Part shown: positions 21,315 through 27,772 of the stretch, one piece after another
Position numbering within the stretch: the first letter of the stretch is position 1
Layout: every line of letters starts with the position of its first letter
Made by a program: the position numbers and the translations under genes
Source of the DNA: Candidatus Woesearchaeota archaeon
GTDB lineage: Archaea; Nanobdellota; Nanobdellia; Woesearchaeales; GW2011-AR4
Direction of reading: 5' to 3'
Assembly (NCBI GenBank): GCA_023266475.1
Contig: JAHFQA010000006.1
Location: 1 to 37,763, forward strand
Length of the DNA stretch: 37,763 nt
Notes under the pieces: model-generated
Databases searched by the model: none
Told to the model about the DNA's origin: nothing
What the model saw: the letters and a program-made list of their open reading frames with translations, nothing else

Positions 21315-21403
21315 TACGATTTCCATTAGGTTTTCTCGCCTTGATACTTGTTCTTGATGTATCGCTTCGCTCATTTGATAGAACGACGCCCTCTTTCTCA
21401 ATT

Positions 21404-21475
21404 CTGCGGACGCAGGTTTTCAGAACTTCGTAGCTGAAAATGAACTTAACAAGAATTTCTATAAGTTAGTTGCAA
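21404..21475. repeat. Dispersed repeat, copy 2, left of cassette 5
   Basis: Same sequence family and orientation as 410-475: CTGCGGACGCAG, then TTTTCAG-N10-CTGAAAA (a perfect 7-bp inverted repeat in this copy), ending at a GCAA before the outer arm of cassette 5. It starts on the base after the right outer arm of cassette 4. Confidence 0.7.
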
Positions 21476-22540
21476 TTTTTTCGGGGCAAAGACGAGATTG
21501 GGGCAATAGAATACGAGAGCTTGACAGCTGACGGCAATAATTTTAAATATACCTCCTTATTTCTATCTATAGTAATGGATGCTAAAACATATTCACCTAG
21601 TGGAGCAAGTCCAACAACTTCTAATGAAGAACAAGGATTCTTTAGAAAGCACAAATACGGTTTAATTCAGACGGGATTGTTCACAGCATGCGGAGGGATG
21701 ATGTATGGGATGCTTACATTATTGATGGGGCAGATTGTTGTTAATAGTTCAGAAGTCTATGAGTATCATAATCCAAGAGCAGTTGAGCAAAGGACTCAAA
21801 ATAGGAGAGGGAATGTAAAGAAAGATGCAGTTCTCACTTTGATGGATAAAGTTGAGCCCTATATGATGCCAATAGTTAGAGCCACAGAAGCTCCGTGGAG
21901 AAAAATGAGTTATGTAATGCCTGAACATTATAAGCAAGCAAGAGCTAAAGCATTCCAAATTGCAGGAATTGATGAAAATAACCCATTGCATGATAAAAAA
22001 AGATTTGATCTTTACAGACAACTTGGATTTGCAGTTTTAAGAGATGAAGATGGAAGCAGAGGAATTTATATTCCTTTCAAAGTTTTGAAAGACTTTATCG
22101 AGAAAAATTCTTCATTTAGAAATCCAGAATGGGACCAATTGCTTGAACCAGAGACTACTTCAGGTGGAAAGTATACAGGAACTTTAATGGGTAAAGTGTT
22201 TCACAAAGCCGACTCAAAAGCTCAAGGTGGTAATGAAGATGGGGTTGCCGATAATTTAGAATGGAACAGAGCTTTGAAAGCAATGGGTTATACTACTGTT
22301 GATGACATTATCGAGGATATAATCCAAAAAGTAAAAGCCAATAGTCCTGAATTAAATGCCGAATTAAGACAGACAATTAGAAGTGTAAAAAAAGGCGATA
22401 AAATAGCTGATTTTGATACAGGACTTCCAACAAGAACGTGGGAATCCTATCTACAGATGAAGTAATTATTTAATTCTGTTGCCCCTTAATGTATTTTACT
22501 TTATTGTGCTTCGCACTTTATTTACTTTGCCCCAAAAAAA
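21476..22540 (+). mobile_element. Cassette 5: single membrane-protein gene between bipartite inverted repeats
   Basis: Outer arms TTTTTTCGGGGCAAAG (21476-21491) and CTTTGCCCCAAAAAAA (22525-22540) match at 15 of 16. Inner arms GGGGCAATAGAAT (21500-21512) and ATTCTGTTGCCCC (22473-22485) match at 12 of 13. Spacers are 8 and 39 nt; the right spacer holds hairpin GTGC-TTC-GCAC (22506-22516). A 20-nt sequence starting TTGTGCT and ending CGCACTTTATTT in that spacer is also found at 521-540 inside the left part of cassette 1 with one mismatch. The interior has one gene (21575-22465). Confidence 0.65.
21575..22465 (+). CDS. Single-pass membrane protein with EF-hand-like segment, unknown function
   Basis: From ATG 21575 the product is 296 residues. 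A hydrophobic segment at about 28-56 (YGLIQTGLFTACGGMMYGML) is the only membrane helix, after a short polar N-terminus. The large soluble part is mostly helical and contains GGNEDGVADNLEW, which keeps positions 3, 5, 6, 9 and 12 of an EF-hand loop but has Gly at position 1. The track's start at 21470 is a TTG inside the repeat; TTTAAATATAC (21541-21551) is a TATA box about 28 nt before ATG 21575, giving a leaderless transcript. It is the sole cargo of cassette 5. Family unknown to me. Confidence 0.65.
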   Translation: MDAKTYSPSGASPTTSNEEQGFFRKHKYGLIQTGLFTACGGMMYGMLTLLMGQIVVNSSEVYEYHNPRAVEQRTQNRRGNVKKDAVLTLMDKVEPYMMPIVRATEAPWRKMSYVMPEHYKQARAKAFQIAGIDENNPLHDKKRFDLYRQLGFAVLRDEDGSRGIYIPFKVLKDFIEKNSSFRNPEWDQLLEPETTSGGKYTGTLMGKVFHKADSKAQGGNEDGVADNLEWNRALKAMGYTTVDDIIEDIIQKVKANSPELNAELRQTIRSVKKGDKIADFDTGLPTRTWESYLQMK

Positions 22541-22724
22541 ACTTTGCTTCGCAACCTCATTGCATTCTCCTTTCAGTCGTAGGAATATTTAACGTGAGTC
22601 CCAATGCGTTTCCAATCAGGTATATTTCCAGATATTTTCTTTCTTATTTGTTAATATATCTTCACGGTCGAATAATCGGACACCGAATAAACTCAAAATC
22701 CGTATTATTTTAAAGGAGAATATT
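22541..22724. other. Intergenic gap right of cassette 5
   Basis: Starts with ACTTTGC and GCAACC...TTGC, also found right of the outer arm of cassette 1 (1865-1890), so the two cassettes share about 40 bp of right flank at roughly 80% identity by eye. The rest is A/T-rich and has no supported ORF. Confidence 0.45.
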
Positions 22725-23009
22725 TCAATCAACCATAAACAATTTGCTGTCTTTTCCAACATCGAATAATCCAAGCCTTGCACCAATATCAAGAAAAGCA
22801 TGTGCGTAAACAACTGCACCGAACGCATTTACCAGATCTCCTTTTTTCTCAAAGTATTTTGCATCGTTATAATACCTTTGCGCCAAGTCAAGCAAATCCT
22901 CTGCCTCTTTTTTATGCTTTTCAACGATTTTAACTTTTTTCAGGGCTTTAGCTGTAAGACCAAAGTATTTTGTTAATTTATCTTTAATACTTATTCCAGC
23001 GTTCATCAT
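22725..23009 (-). CDS. DUF357 family protein
   Basis: The 94-residue helical protein matches DUF357: EAEDLLDLAQRYYNDAKYFEKKGDLVNAFGAVVYAHAFLDIGARLGLFDV, the pattern of an archaeal helical-hairpin family with a conserved AY(G/A)H-like motif. Function of the family is unknown; in other archaea it lies near nucleic-acid metabolism genes. Two adjacent ATGs at the start cannot be separated. It is on the same strand as the VapBC pair upstream but about 94 nt apart. Confidence 0.8.
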   Translation of the reverse strand: MMNAGISIKDKLTKYFGLTAKALKKVKIVEKHKKEAEDLLDLAQRYYNDAKYFEKKGDLVNAFGAVVYAHAFLDIGARLGLFDVGKDSKLFMVD

Positions 23010-23103
23010 ATTTATTGTTTCAGTCTTTTTTTAATGTTTCTTCAGAAATGGGCATATTTTCTAAAGATTCACTTTTGAAATAGATAGTATTTTTGAGCTT
23101 CAT

Positions 23104-23481
23104 TTAAGGCTCAACTCTTTTTATTTTCAAATCATCAAAATCTTTATCATACGAAACAAATTTTGAGCAATTGTGAATTAATGCTGCAGCATAATTTATT
23201 AAGTCAAAAATATTAAGGTCGTATTTTTCTATTCTTCTAAATGCTTCAAAAAGCAAATCTTTGTCTAAATCGATAATAAGGCCTTGATTCTTGAACAAGG
23301 ATTTAATGGAATTTGTTGCATAATCTTTATCCTTTCTTATTATTGAAATTGCGTGATGGGCTTCTACAAGGCATAGGGCATTGGTAATAAACTCTTCAGA
23401 AAGAACTCTGCGACAATTTTCTTTTTCACTATTATTTGTAAATGCCTTTATTATCACGTTTGAATCAACGAATTGCATCAT
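23104..23481 (-). CDS. VapC-type PIN toxin
   Basis: The 125-residue PIN protein keeps the acidic residues expected of a metal-dependent RNase: D6 in QFVDSNVIIKAF, E39 region in NALCLVEAHHAI, D in NIFDLINYA and the final SYDKDFDDL. Its ATG overlaps the antitoxin stop by 4 nt (ATGA), the usual coupling in VapBC operons. Toxicity is probably by cleaving tRNA or rRNA, the known targets of this family. Confidence 0.87.
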   Translation of the reverse strand: MMQFVDSNVIIKAFTNNSEKENCRRVLSEEFITNALCLVEAHHAISIIRKDKDYATNSIKSLFKNQGLIIDLDKDLLFEAFRRIEKYDLNIFDLINYAAALIHNCSKFVSYDKDFDDLKIKRVEP

Positions 23482-23705
23482 CTTTTATGCCTCAATTCAT
23501 GGCTTAACTTGATTACTTGCCGTGTGCTGAATTTTTTCTTTTCCTTCATCTCATCACATTTCCTGTACATTTCATTTATGTCTGGAATTTCCTCGTCTTC
23601 AAGCATCCTTTTTAGCACAGAGTCATAGCTTTCATTTGGGTGTTCTTTCTTCTGGCTTAACCTTCTCTTTGTGTTTTCATATAGCTGGATAGTTGTTATT
23701 TTCAT
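23478..23705 (-). CDS. VapB-type antitoxin
   Basis: The 75-residue protein starts with a ribbon-helix-like strand and helix (MKITTIQLYENTKRRLSQ) followed by SYDSVLKRMLEDEE, typical of short archaeal VapB antitoxins, and ends in a basic toxin-binding tail. The ATG at 23705 is chosen over the GTG three codons upstream because AGGTGA lies directly before it. It should bind both VapC and the palindrome at the promoter. Confidence 0.8.
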   Translation of the reverse strand: MKITTIQLYENTKRRLSQKKEHPNESYDSVLKRMLEDEEIPDINEMYRKCDEMKEKKKFSTRQVIKLSHELRHKR

Positions 23706-23717
23706 GTTATTCACCTG

Positions 23718-23750
23718 TACCTATAGGTAGCTATAGATGAGTATATAAAT
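23718..23750 (-). promoter_or_regulatory. VapBC promoter with palindromic operator
   Basis: A perfect 12-bp palindrome TACCTATAGGTA (23718-23729) is followed by a further CTATAG (23731-23736) and a minus-strand TATA box (ATTTATATAC, about 23741-23750). The palindrome overlaps the predicted transcription start, the standard place for VapB autorepression. A separate inverted repeat TTTGTTAC/GTAACAAA (23761-23785) lies between this promoter and the divergent one. Confidence 0.6.
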
Positions 23751-23827
23751 TTTGCGGTTATTTGTTACCTTTTATAAGTAACAAAAATAGAAAGATTTAT
23801 AAACTGATTATTTGTACCTTTAGTGCT

Positions 23828-24895
23828 ATGAATCCACATTATTTTGAGGTCACATCTGATCTACCTGAAGAAATTGAAATGATAGTTATGGAACTTGGCA
23901 AGGATTATGAAGTTTCACGTCCAAGACTCGGAGAAAATTTTCTCACTTCGTCAAGCTTATCACTGCCCCTTATGCATGGCACAAGAATTATTGTGCAATT
24001 CCAGTATAACGGGGAAATTAACCTATCGCCTAGTTTTATTGATGACGAAAGTATGGAAAGGGATTATCATTGGGTAGAGACAATTAATGATGCAAACCCA
24101 ATTTTTAATCAAAGAATTCAAGAAGGTCAGAGACCAAATTATAAATTCGTTGCAGATTACCGCCAACTTCCACAGGTTTTCCCATCCTTGCAAAAGGCAA
24201 TCAAAGCTGGTGAGCGATTTAGAACGCTAGATGTATGTGATGTCATTAATACTGTCGGCCTTGAAGATATTGTTCGAAAAGTTGAACACAAATCACTAAT
24301 AAAAACTTTGGCAAATATATATGATTTAATATCTAAAGCGACAAGCGGTGAAGAGCATGAAGAGATGAAAACTGAAAAAAACCTTAGCTTTCTAGTTAAA
24401 GAATATTTGAATACAGGCAAATTCAGCGGCGATTGTAAATCTGTTTCAATATTTACAGCAGGTTTAGCAATTGGTGCTGGTCTTCATGCAAGAGTTTTAG
24501 TTGGTGCAATCTTCGAAGCAGAGGATTATGGAGAGACAATTTCTAGATACAAATTTTTGATAGATAAGAACTATGCCAGACTCGAAGAATGCAAGAGACT
24601 AAATGCTCCAGCAGTTATGATAAAATATATTATTAAATGTATCACAAATTTAGAGAAAGAATTGAAAGATTTAAAGCCAGGCACAACAACTGAACGAAGT
24701 GGGGGTCATAACTGGACTGAAGTGTATGTACCTTTAGAAAACAGGAGGGACACATGGTTCGTAGTTGATCCTGCTTTCGGAACTTTTGGGAAATATCCTA
24801 CTGGAAAGCACCAATACGTCGCAATTTGCACTATGCCTGAATTTTTAGACCAATCTGTGAAATCAATAACCTTGAAAGTGGACTACAAAAAATAA
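23828..24895 (+). CDS. Transglutaminase-like cysteine enzyme
   Basis: The 355-residue protein has a clear transglutaminase-like core in the second half: SGDCKSVSIFTAGLAIGAG (C203), GGHNWTEVYV (H294) and TWFVVDPAFG (D314), the Cys-His-Asp triad. The N-terminal 190 residues show no known domain. No signal peptide or membrane helix, so probably cytoplasmic. Such archaeal enzymes are thought to be proteases or deamidases; the substrate is unknown. A TATA box TTTATAAAC (about 23793-23801) lies about 31 nt before ATG 23828, so the track start at 23762 is rejected. It is divergent from the VapBC operon. Confidence 0.8.
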   Translation: MNPHYFEVTSDLPEEIEMIVMELGKDYEVSRPRLGENFLTSSSLSLPLMHGTRIIVQFQYNGEINLSPSFIDDESMERDYHWVETINDANPIFNQRIQEGQRPNYKFVADYRQLPQVFPSLQKAIKAGERFRTLDVCDVINTVGLEDIVRKVEHKSLIKTLANIYDLISKATSGEEHEEMKTEKNLSFLVKEYLNTGKFSGDCKSVSIFTAGLAIGAGLHARVLVGAIFEAEDYGETISRYKFLIDKNYARLEECKRLNAPAVMIKYIIKCITNLEKELKDLKPGTTTERSGGHNWTEVYVPLENRRDTWFVVDPAFGTFGKYPTGKHQYVAICTMPEFLDQSVKSITLKVDYKK

Positions 24896-24905
24896 ATAAA
24901 AGAAA

Positions 24906-24947
24906 TCACAAATACTTTCTCAATTCCTATGTCGCACAGTGCCAGAA
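24906..24947 (-). pseudogene. Duplicated fragment of the rrp42 3' end
   Basis: TCACAAATACTTTCTCAATT plus C (24906-24926) repeats the last codons and stop of rrp42 (25405-25425) with one mismatch; on the minus strand it still encodes ELRKYL-stop. Next to it, GCACAGTGCC resembles a slightly more upstream part of rrp42. The fragment is therefore a remnant duplication about 480 bp from the functional gene end. Confidence 0.6.
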
Positions 24948-24956
24948 TTTTTTTAT

Positions 24957-25100
24957 TCATGCTCGCTGTTCTTTTTCATATATCATATCCTTATACTTCT
25001 CTCTAACGGAATTTAACAATTCAGCCTTTTCATCTTCTGTCATTTTAGACATTTCTTCTCTAATCATATGCAGTTCGTCCATTGTTTTTGACTTTTTCAT
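24957..25100 (-). CDS. 47-residue putative antitoxin
   Basis: Small ORF below the track cutoff. The sequence MKKSKTMDELHMIREEMSKM ... YEKEQRA is strongly helical and charged, in the style of short archaeal antitoxins encoded beside PIN genes. Its ATG overlaps the stop of the upstream PIN remnant by 4 nt (ATGA), which is the usual coupling. Since the PIN gene is truncated, this may be a surviving antitoxin without its toxin. Confidence 0.5.
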   Translation of the reverse strand: MKKSKTMDELHMIREEMSKMTEDEKAELLNSVREKYKDMIYEKEQRA

Positions 25101-25261
25101 TCTAAAACCTCTTCTGGCGTTATTATCAATATGCCGGCATAGCCACTTTCCTTATTAACTTTACTGACGCCCACAATTGTTTTGAGCTTGACTATATGCT
25201 CCATATTCCAGCTGACTAGGACTTCCATCGTATTGACAGAAGCCAATGCTAAATGGATGGT
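25097..25261 (-). pseudogene. Truncated PIN-domain gene (3' part only)
   Basis: The reading frame encodes HLALASVNTMEVLVSWNMEH ... GYAGILIITPEEVLE, which matches the C-terminal half of archaeal PIN proteins (LVSWNxxHIV ... N...GY..I.I.TP.EVL). An in-frame stop at 25262-25264 closes it upstream, and the N-terminal acidic residues needed for catalysis are missing. The bases from 25265 to 25404 hold no intact continuation. Confidence 0.65.
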
Positions 25262-25404
25262 TCATGATTTTGAATACCCACATCAAAGAATCTTTTAGTT
25301 ATTTTAGCTCGTTCTTAATCATCAGTAGCAAATGCAAAGTTTATGGCAGAAGATTCGATATATAGCCTCATTTTGAGCCCCATTAATACAATAAATTCAA
25401 AATC

Positions 25405-26178
25405 TCACAAATACTTCCTCAATTCTTTTCCTTTTTCAATGCCGATGTCAATCATCTTGCTGATTTCGTCTATTGTCAGGGGAAAATCTCCGCCTTTCTG
25501 CATGGCGCACAAAGTGCCGTCTTCAATTGAGGAAACAGTCAGCCTCGCATCAATGACTCTTTCTTCTTCAACATCAGGGTCGACTATGAATTTGTCGCTT
25601 ATTTTTATAACCGTAACTGCAATAGGCGTTTTCTCAAGCTGAAGCTTTTTATCAGTTTTTTGCTTGTAGTCTATCTTCTCGCCATCAAAGCTTGGATATT
25701 TGGCGTCCTTCAATGCTGCAATTGCTGCCAGCGAAGACGCATCCAATAAGTTCCCTGCGTCGTTAATCGGGCAAATGTCAATTATGACCATCCATATTTT
25801 TTCTTTTGGTGTTATACACAGCTTCTTAAAGTCAAGAGCCTTGCTTTCCCTGATACCCCTGTCAACCACTCTTGCAAGCTCAATTGCCTGTATTCCAGGC
25901 GGCCCAAGCTCAAATTCAGGGTTTGACAATGGCAATAATTCAGCACCTACAATTATGGTGCCTTCGTCAGGCGTGTCTGGATATGGCTCGCCGACATCCA
26001 ATTTAATTCCAACCATCACATCTGTGTCGCCAATCCTTACGCGAGCAGAACCCTCTGCAGTTTTCACAACACCGTATTCCAGCTCAATTGGCTTTCTGTA
26101 ATCGGTTAGCTTTCTCCCGTCAAGCCTTATGCCGGCATTCAGCAAGCTAATTATGTGACTTCTAAGTTCTCTGTACAT
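25405..26178 (-). CDS. rrp42: Exosome subunit Rrp42
   Basis: The 257-residue RNase PH-fold protein matches archaeal Rrp42: N-terminal IRLDGRKLTDYRKPIELEYGVVKTAEGSARV, GTIIVGAELLPLSNPEFE, and GNLLDASSLAAIAALKDAKYP. Rrp42 is the non-catalytic ring partner of Rrp41; three copies of each form the hexameric RNA-degrading exosome core. Its start overlaps the Rrp41 stop by 1 nt. The sequence at its 3' end is duplicated about 480 bp downstream. Confidence 0.96.
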   Translation of the reverse strand: MYRELRSHIISLLNAGIRLDGRKLTDYRKPIELEYGVVKTAEGSARVRIGDTDVMVGIKLDVGEPYPDTPDEGTIIVGAELLPLSNPEFELGPPGIQAIELARVVDRGIRESKALDFKKLCITPKEKIWMVIIDICPINDAGNLLDASSLAAIAALKDAKYPSFDGEKIDYKQKTDKKLQLEKTPIAVTVIKISDKFIVDPDVEEERVIDARLTVSSIEDGTLCAMQKGGDFPLTIDEISKMIDIGIEKGKELRKYL

Positions 26179-26888
26179 TAGACTTCAACCTCGTGATATT
26201 TTTCCTTTAAGGCATTTTTCTGAATTTCGTAAATACTTGCAATCGCTTTTTTTCCCATTTCAAGCAATTTCATCAATTCATCTTTCTTTATCTCGCCATC
26301 CATCTGCAATAAAGTCACTTTTCCAGAATTTGGCATGATTGCTATTGGAACATCGGCAACTGGGACATCAGGATAGCTTTCTTCAGAATAATCCAAGTCA
26401 ACCAGCAATTTGTCAGCGACTTTGCCAACAGACACAGCACAAACCAGATCCTTCATCTCAAGCCCTGCATCAGCTAATGCCATTGAAGCCGCACAAATCC
26501 CAGCGCACCTTGAGCCAGCTTCCGTCTGAGGCAATTCAATAAAAACATCAACTACTGAGTTAGGATACTCGTCAAGATTCAAGACAGGAAGAAGTGCTTT
26601 TTCTGTAACTAATGAAATCTCTTTTGACCTTCTGGAGCCACCAGGCCTTACCCTTTCACCTGAACTCGAGAAAGGCATCATGTTATAGCTGCACCTCAAA
26701 ATCCCTTTTTGTGGGTCTTGCAAGAATTTAGGATGAAGGTTTCTTGGCCCGTAAACTGCAGCATAAGCCCATGTATTTCCAATCTTGAACATAGCAGAGC
26801 CATCCGCTCTCTTAACTACGCCAACTTTTGCCTCTATTGGCCTCATTTCATCAAATTTCCTTCCATTCAGTCTTTCTTTGTATGCCAT
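26178..26888 (-). CDS. rrp41: Exosome subunit Rrp41 (catalytic)
   Basis: The 236-residue RNase PH protein begins ERLNGRKFDEMRPIEAKVGVVKRADGSAMFKIGNTWAYAAVYGP, followed by RPGGSRRSKEISLVTEKAL and the active-site region ELPQTEAGSRCAGICAASMALADAG and KVADKLLVDLDYSEE, including the catalytic Asp of phosphorolytic exosomes. It degrades RNA 3' to 5' with phosphate. Unlike the usual tight spacing, 191 nt separate it from Rrp4, and that gap carries a recurrent intergenic motif. Confidence 0.97.
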   Translation of the reverse strand: MAYKERLNGRKFDEMRPIEAKVGVVKRADGSAMFKIGNTWAYAAVYGPRNLHPKFLQDPQKGILRCSYNMMPFSSSGERVRPGGSRRSKEISLVTEKALLPVLNLDEYPNSVVDVFIELPQTEAGSRCAGICAASMALADAGLEMKDLVCAVSVGKVADKLLVDLDYSEESYPDVPVADVPIAIMPNSGKVTLLQMDGEIKKDELMKLLEMGKKAIASIYEIQKNALKEKYHEVEV

Positions 26889-26921
26889 TTAAAAGTTCAC
26901 CTTTGAGTTTTGAATATTTTT

Positions 26922-26976
26922 TGATTTTTTATTGAATTTTATTTAATGTTTAATCGTTATTGGATTTATTTTTTCA
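26922..26976 (-). promoter_or_regulatory. Recurrent intergenic motif, copy 3 (before rrp41)
   Basis: On the minus strand, AATCCAATAACGATTAAACA is followed by TTAAATAAAATTCAATAAAA, matching copy 1 before L39e almost base for base. The surrounding 26889-27079 gap is A-rich on the sense strand, without an ORF, and unusual inside the exosome operon. Confidence 0.5.
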
Positions 26977-27079
26977 TTATTGGTTTTTGATATGTTTTTG
27001 TTAACGTGATTCAATGTTTTAATTCATGTTTTTTGTTTATTTCCTAACGCATTCTTTCAAAATGTCAAAAAAATAAAAA

Positions 27080-27769
27080 CTATTTTTTCCGATTCTTCTC
27101 CAAAAATTCCTTTATTTTTTCAGTCAGCCCGCTCATGTGGCTTTCCTTCTCAATTTTTCTTATGGCCTGTATGGCAAGCAGTTCATTCATTGGCTCACCG
27201 TAAATCCAAATTAACCCATTCTGGCCTACAACAATATTGCAGTTTGTTGCGTCCTTAATCATAACTACCATTGAGCCCTGCTTTCCAATTATCCTTGGTA
27301 CTTTGTTAGGGTCAACTTCAATTATCCTGCCCCCATCCAGCTTTCTCAGCCCAGGGCCTTTCATTGTGACATCGATTAGCTTCTGGCTTGTGACATTCAC
27401 AATTTTGCAGACGATAAAATCGCCTAAATCATAATATTGTGTTAGGTTTGCACCCCTTGCGATAAACTCCGAAGTTGCATCTTTCATTGACATCATCGCA
27501 GAATAGGCTGAGTTTGTATCAAGCCTCCATCCATTAAATCCAACGTCGATGACTTTGCAGATAATTGTGTCGCCTGTCTTGGGTATATACCTTCCTGACA
27601 AAGGGACTAGTTTTATGGTTCTGCCATCAATCACCGCAAGGCCAAGCCGGTTTGCAATGATTTTTTCTCCCTCTCTATAAGTTCCAGCTCCTGGCAAAGT
27701 GTCCATTCCAATTGCCAATACCTCTCCTGGAACACATATGCTTTTATCCTCAATCATTATTTTTGACAT
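27080..27769 (-). CDS. rrp4: Exosome cap subunit Rrp4
   Basis: The 229-residue protein has an N-terminal beta domain (PGEVLAIGMDTLPGAGTYREG), a central S1 domain (about 60-130; GDTIICKVIDVGFNGWRLDTN) and a C-terminal KH domain (about 140-205) with IIGKQGSMVVMIKDATN. Three copies cap the Rrp41/Rrp42 ring and feed RNA into it. Start 3 nt after the SBDS stop codon shows operon structure. Confidence 0.96.
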   Translation of the reverse strand: MSKIMIEDKSICVPGEVLAIGMDTLPGAGTYREGEKIIANRLGLAVIDGRTIKLVPLSGRYIPKTGDTIICKVIDVGFNGWRLDTNSAYSAMMSMKDATSEFIARGANLTQYYDLGDFIVCKIVNVTSQKLIDVTMKGPGLRKLDGGRIIEVDPNKVPRIIGKQGSMVVMIKDATNCNIVVGQNGLIWIYGEPMNELLAIQAIRKIEKESHMSGLTEKIKEFLEKNRKK

Positions 27770-27772
27770 CGT

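Larger units (their letters stand above)
18799..21403 (-). mobile_element. Cassette 4: MNT/HEPN/2H-MPE operon between bipartite inverted repeats
   Basis: Outer arms AATTGAGAAAGGGGGC (18799-18814) and its complement at 21388-21403 match at 15 of 16 positions. Inner arms GGCGAGAAATCC (18835-18846) and GGTTTTCTCGCC (21329-21340) match at 11 of 12. Spacers are 20 nt (left) and 47 nt (right). The left inner arm stops 4 nt before the last stop codon of the operon and the right inner arm lies just outside its promoter, so the repeats box in the whole operon and nothing else. The right outer arm abuts the dispersed repeat (21404) that precedes cassette 5. Mobility is inferred. Confidence 0.65.
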
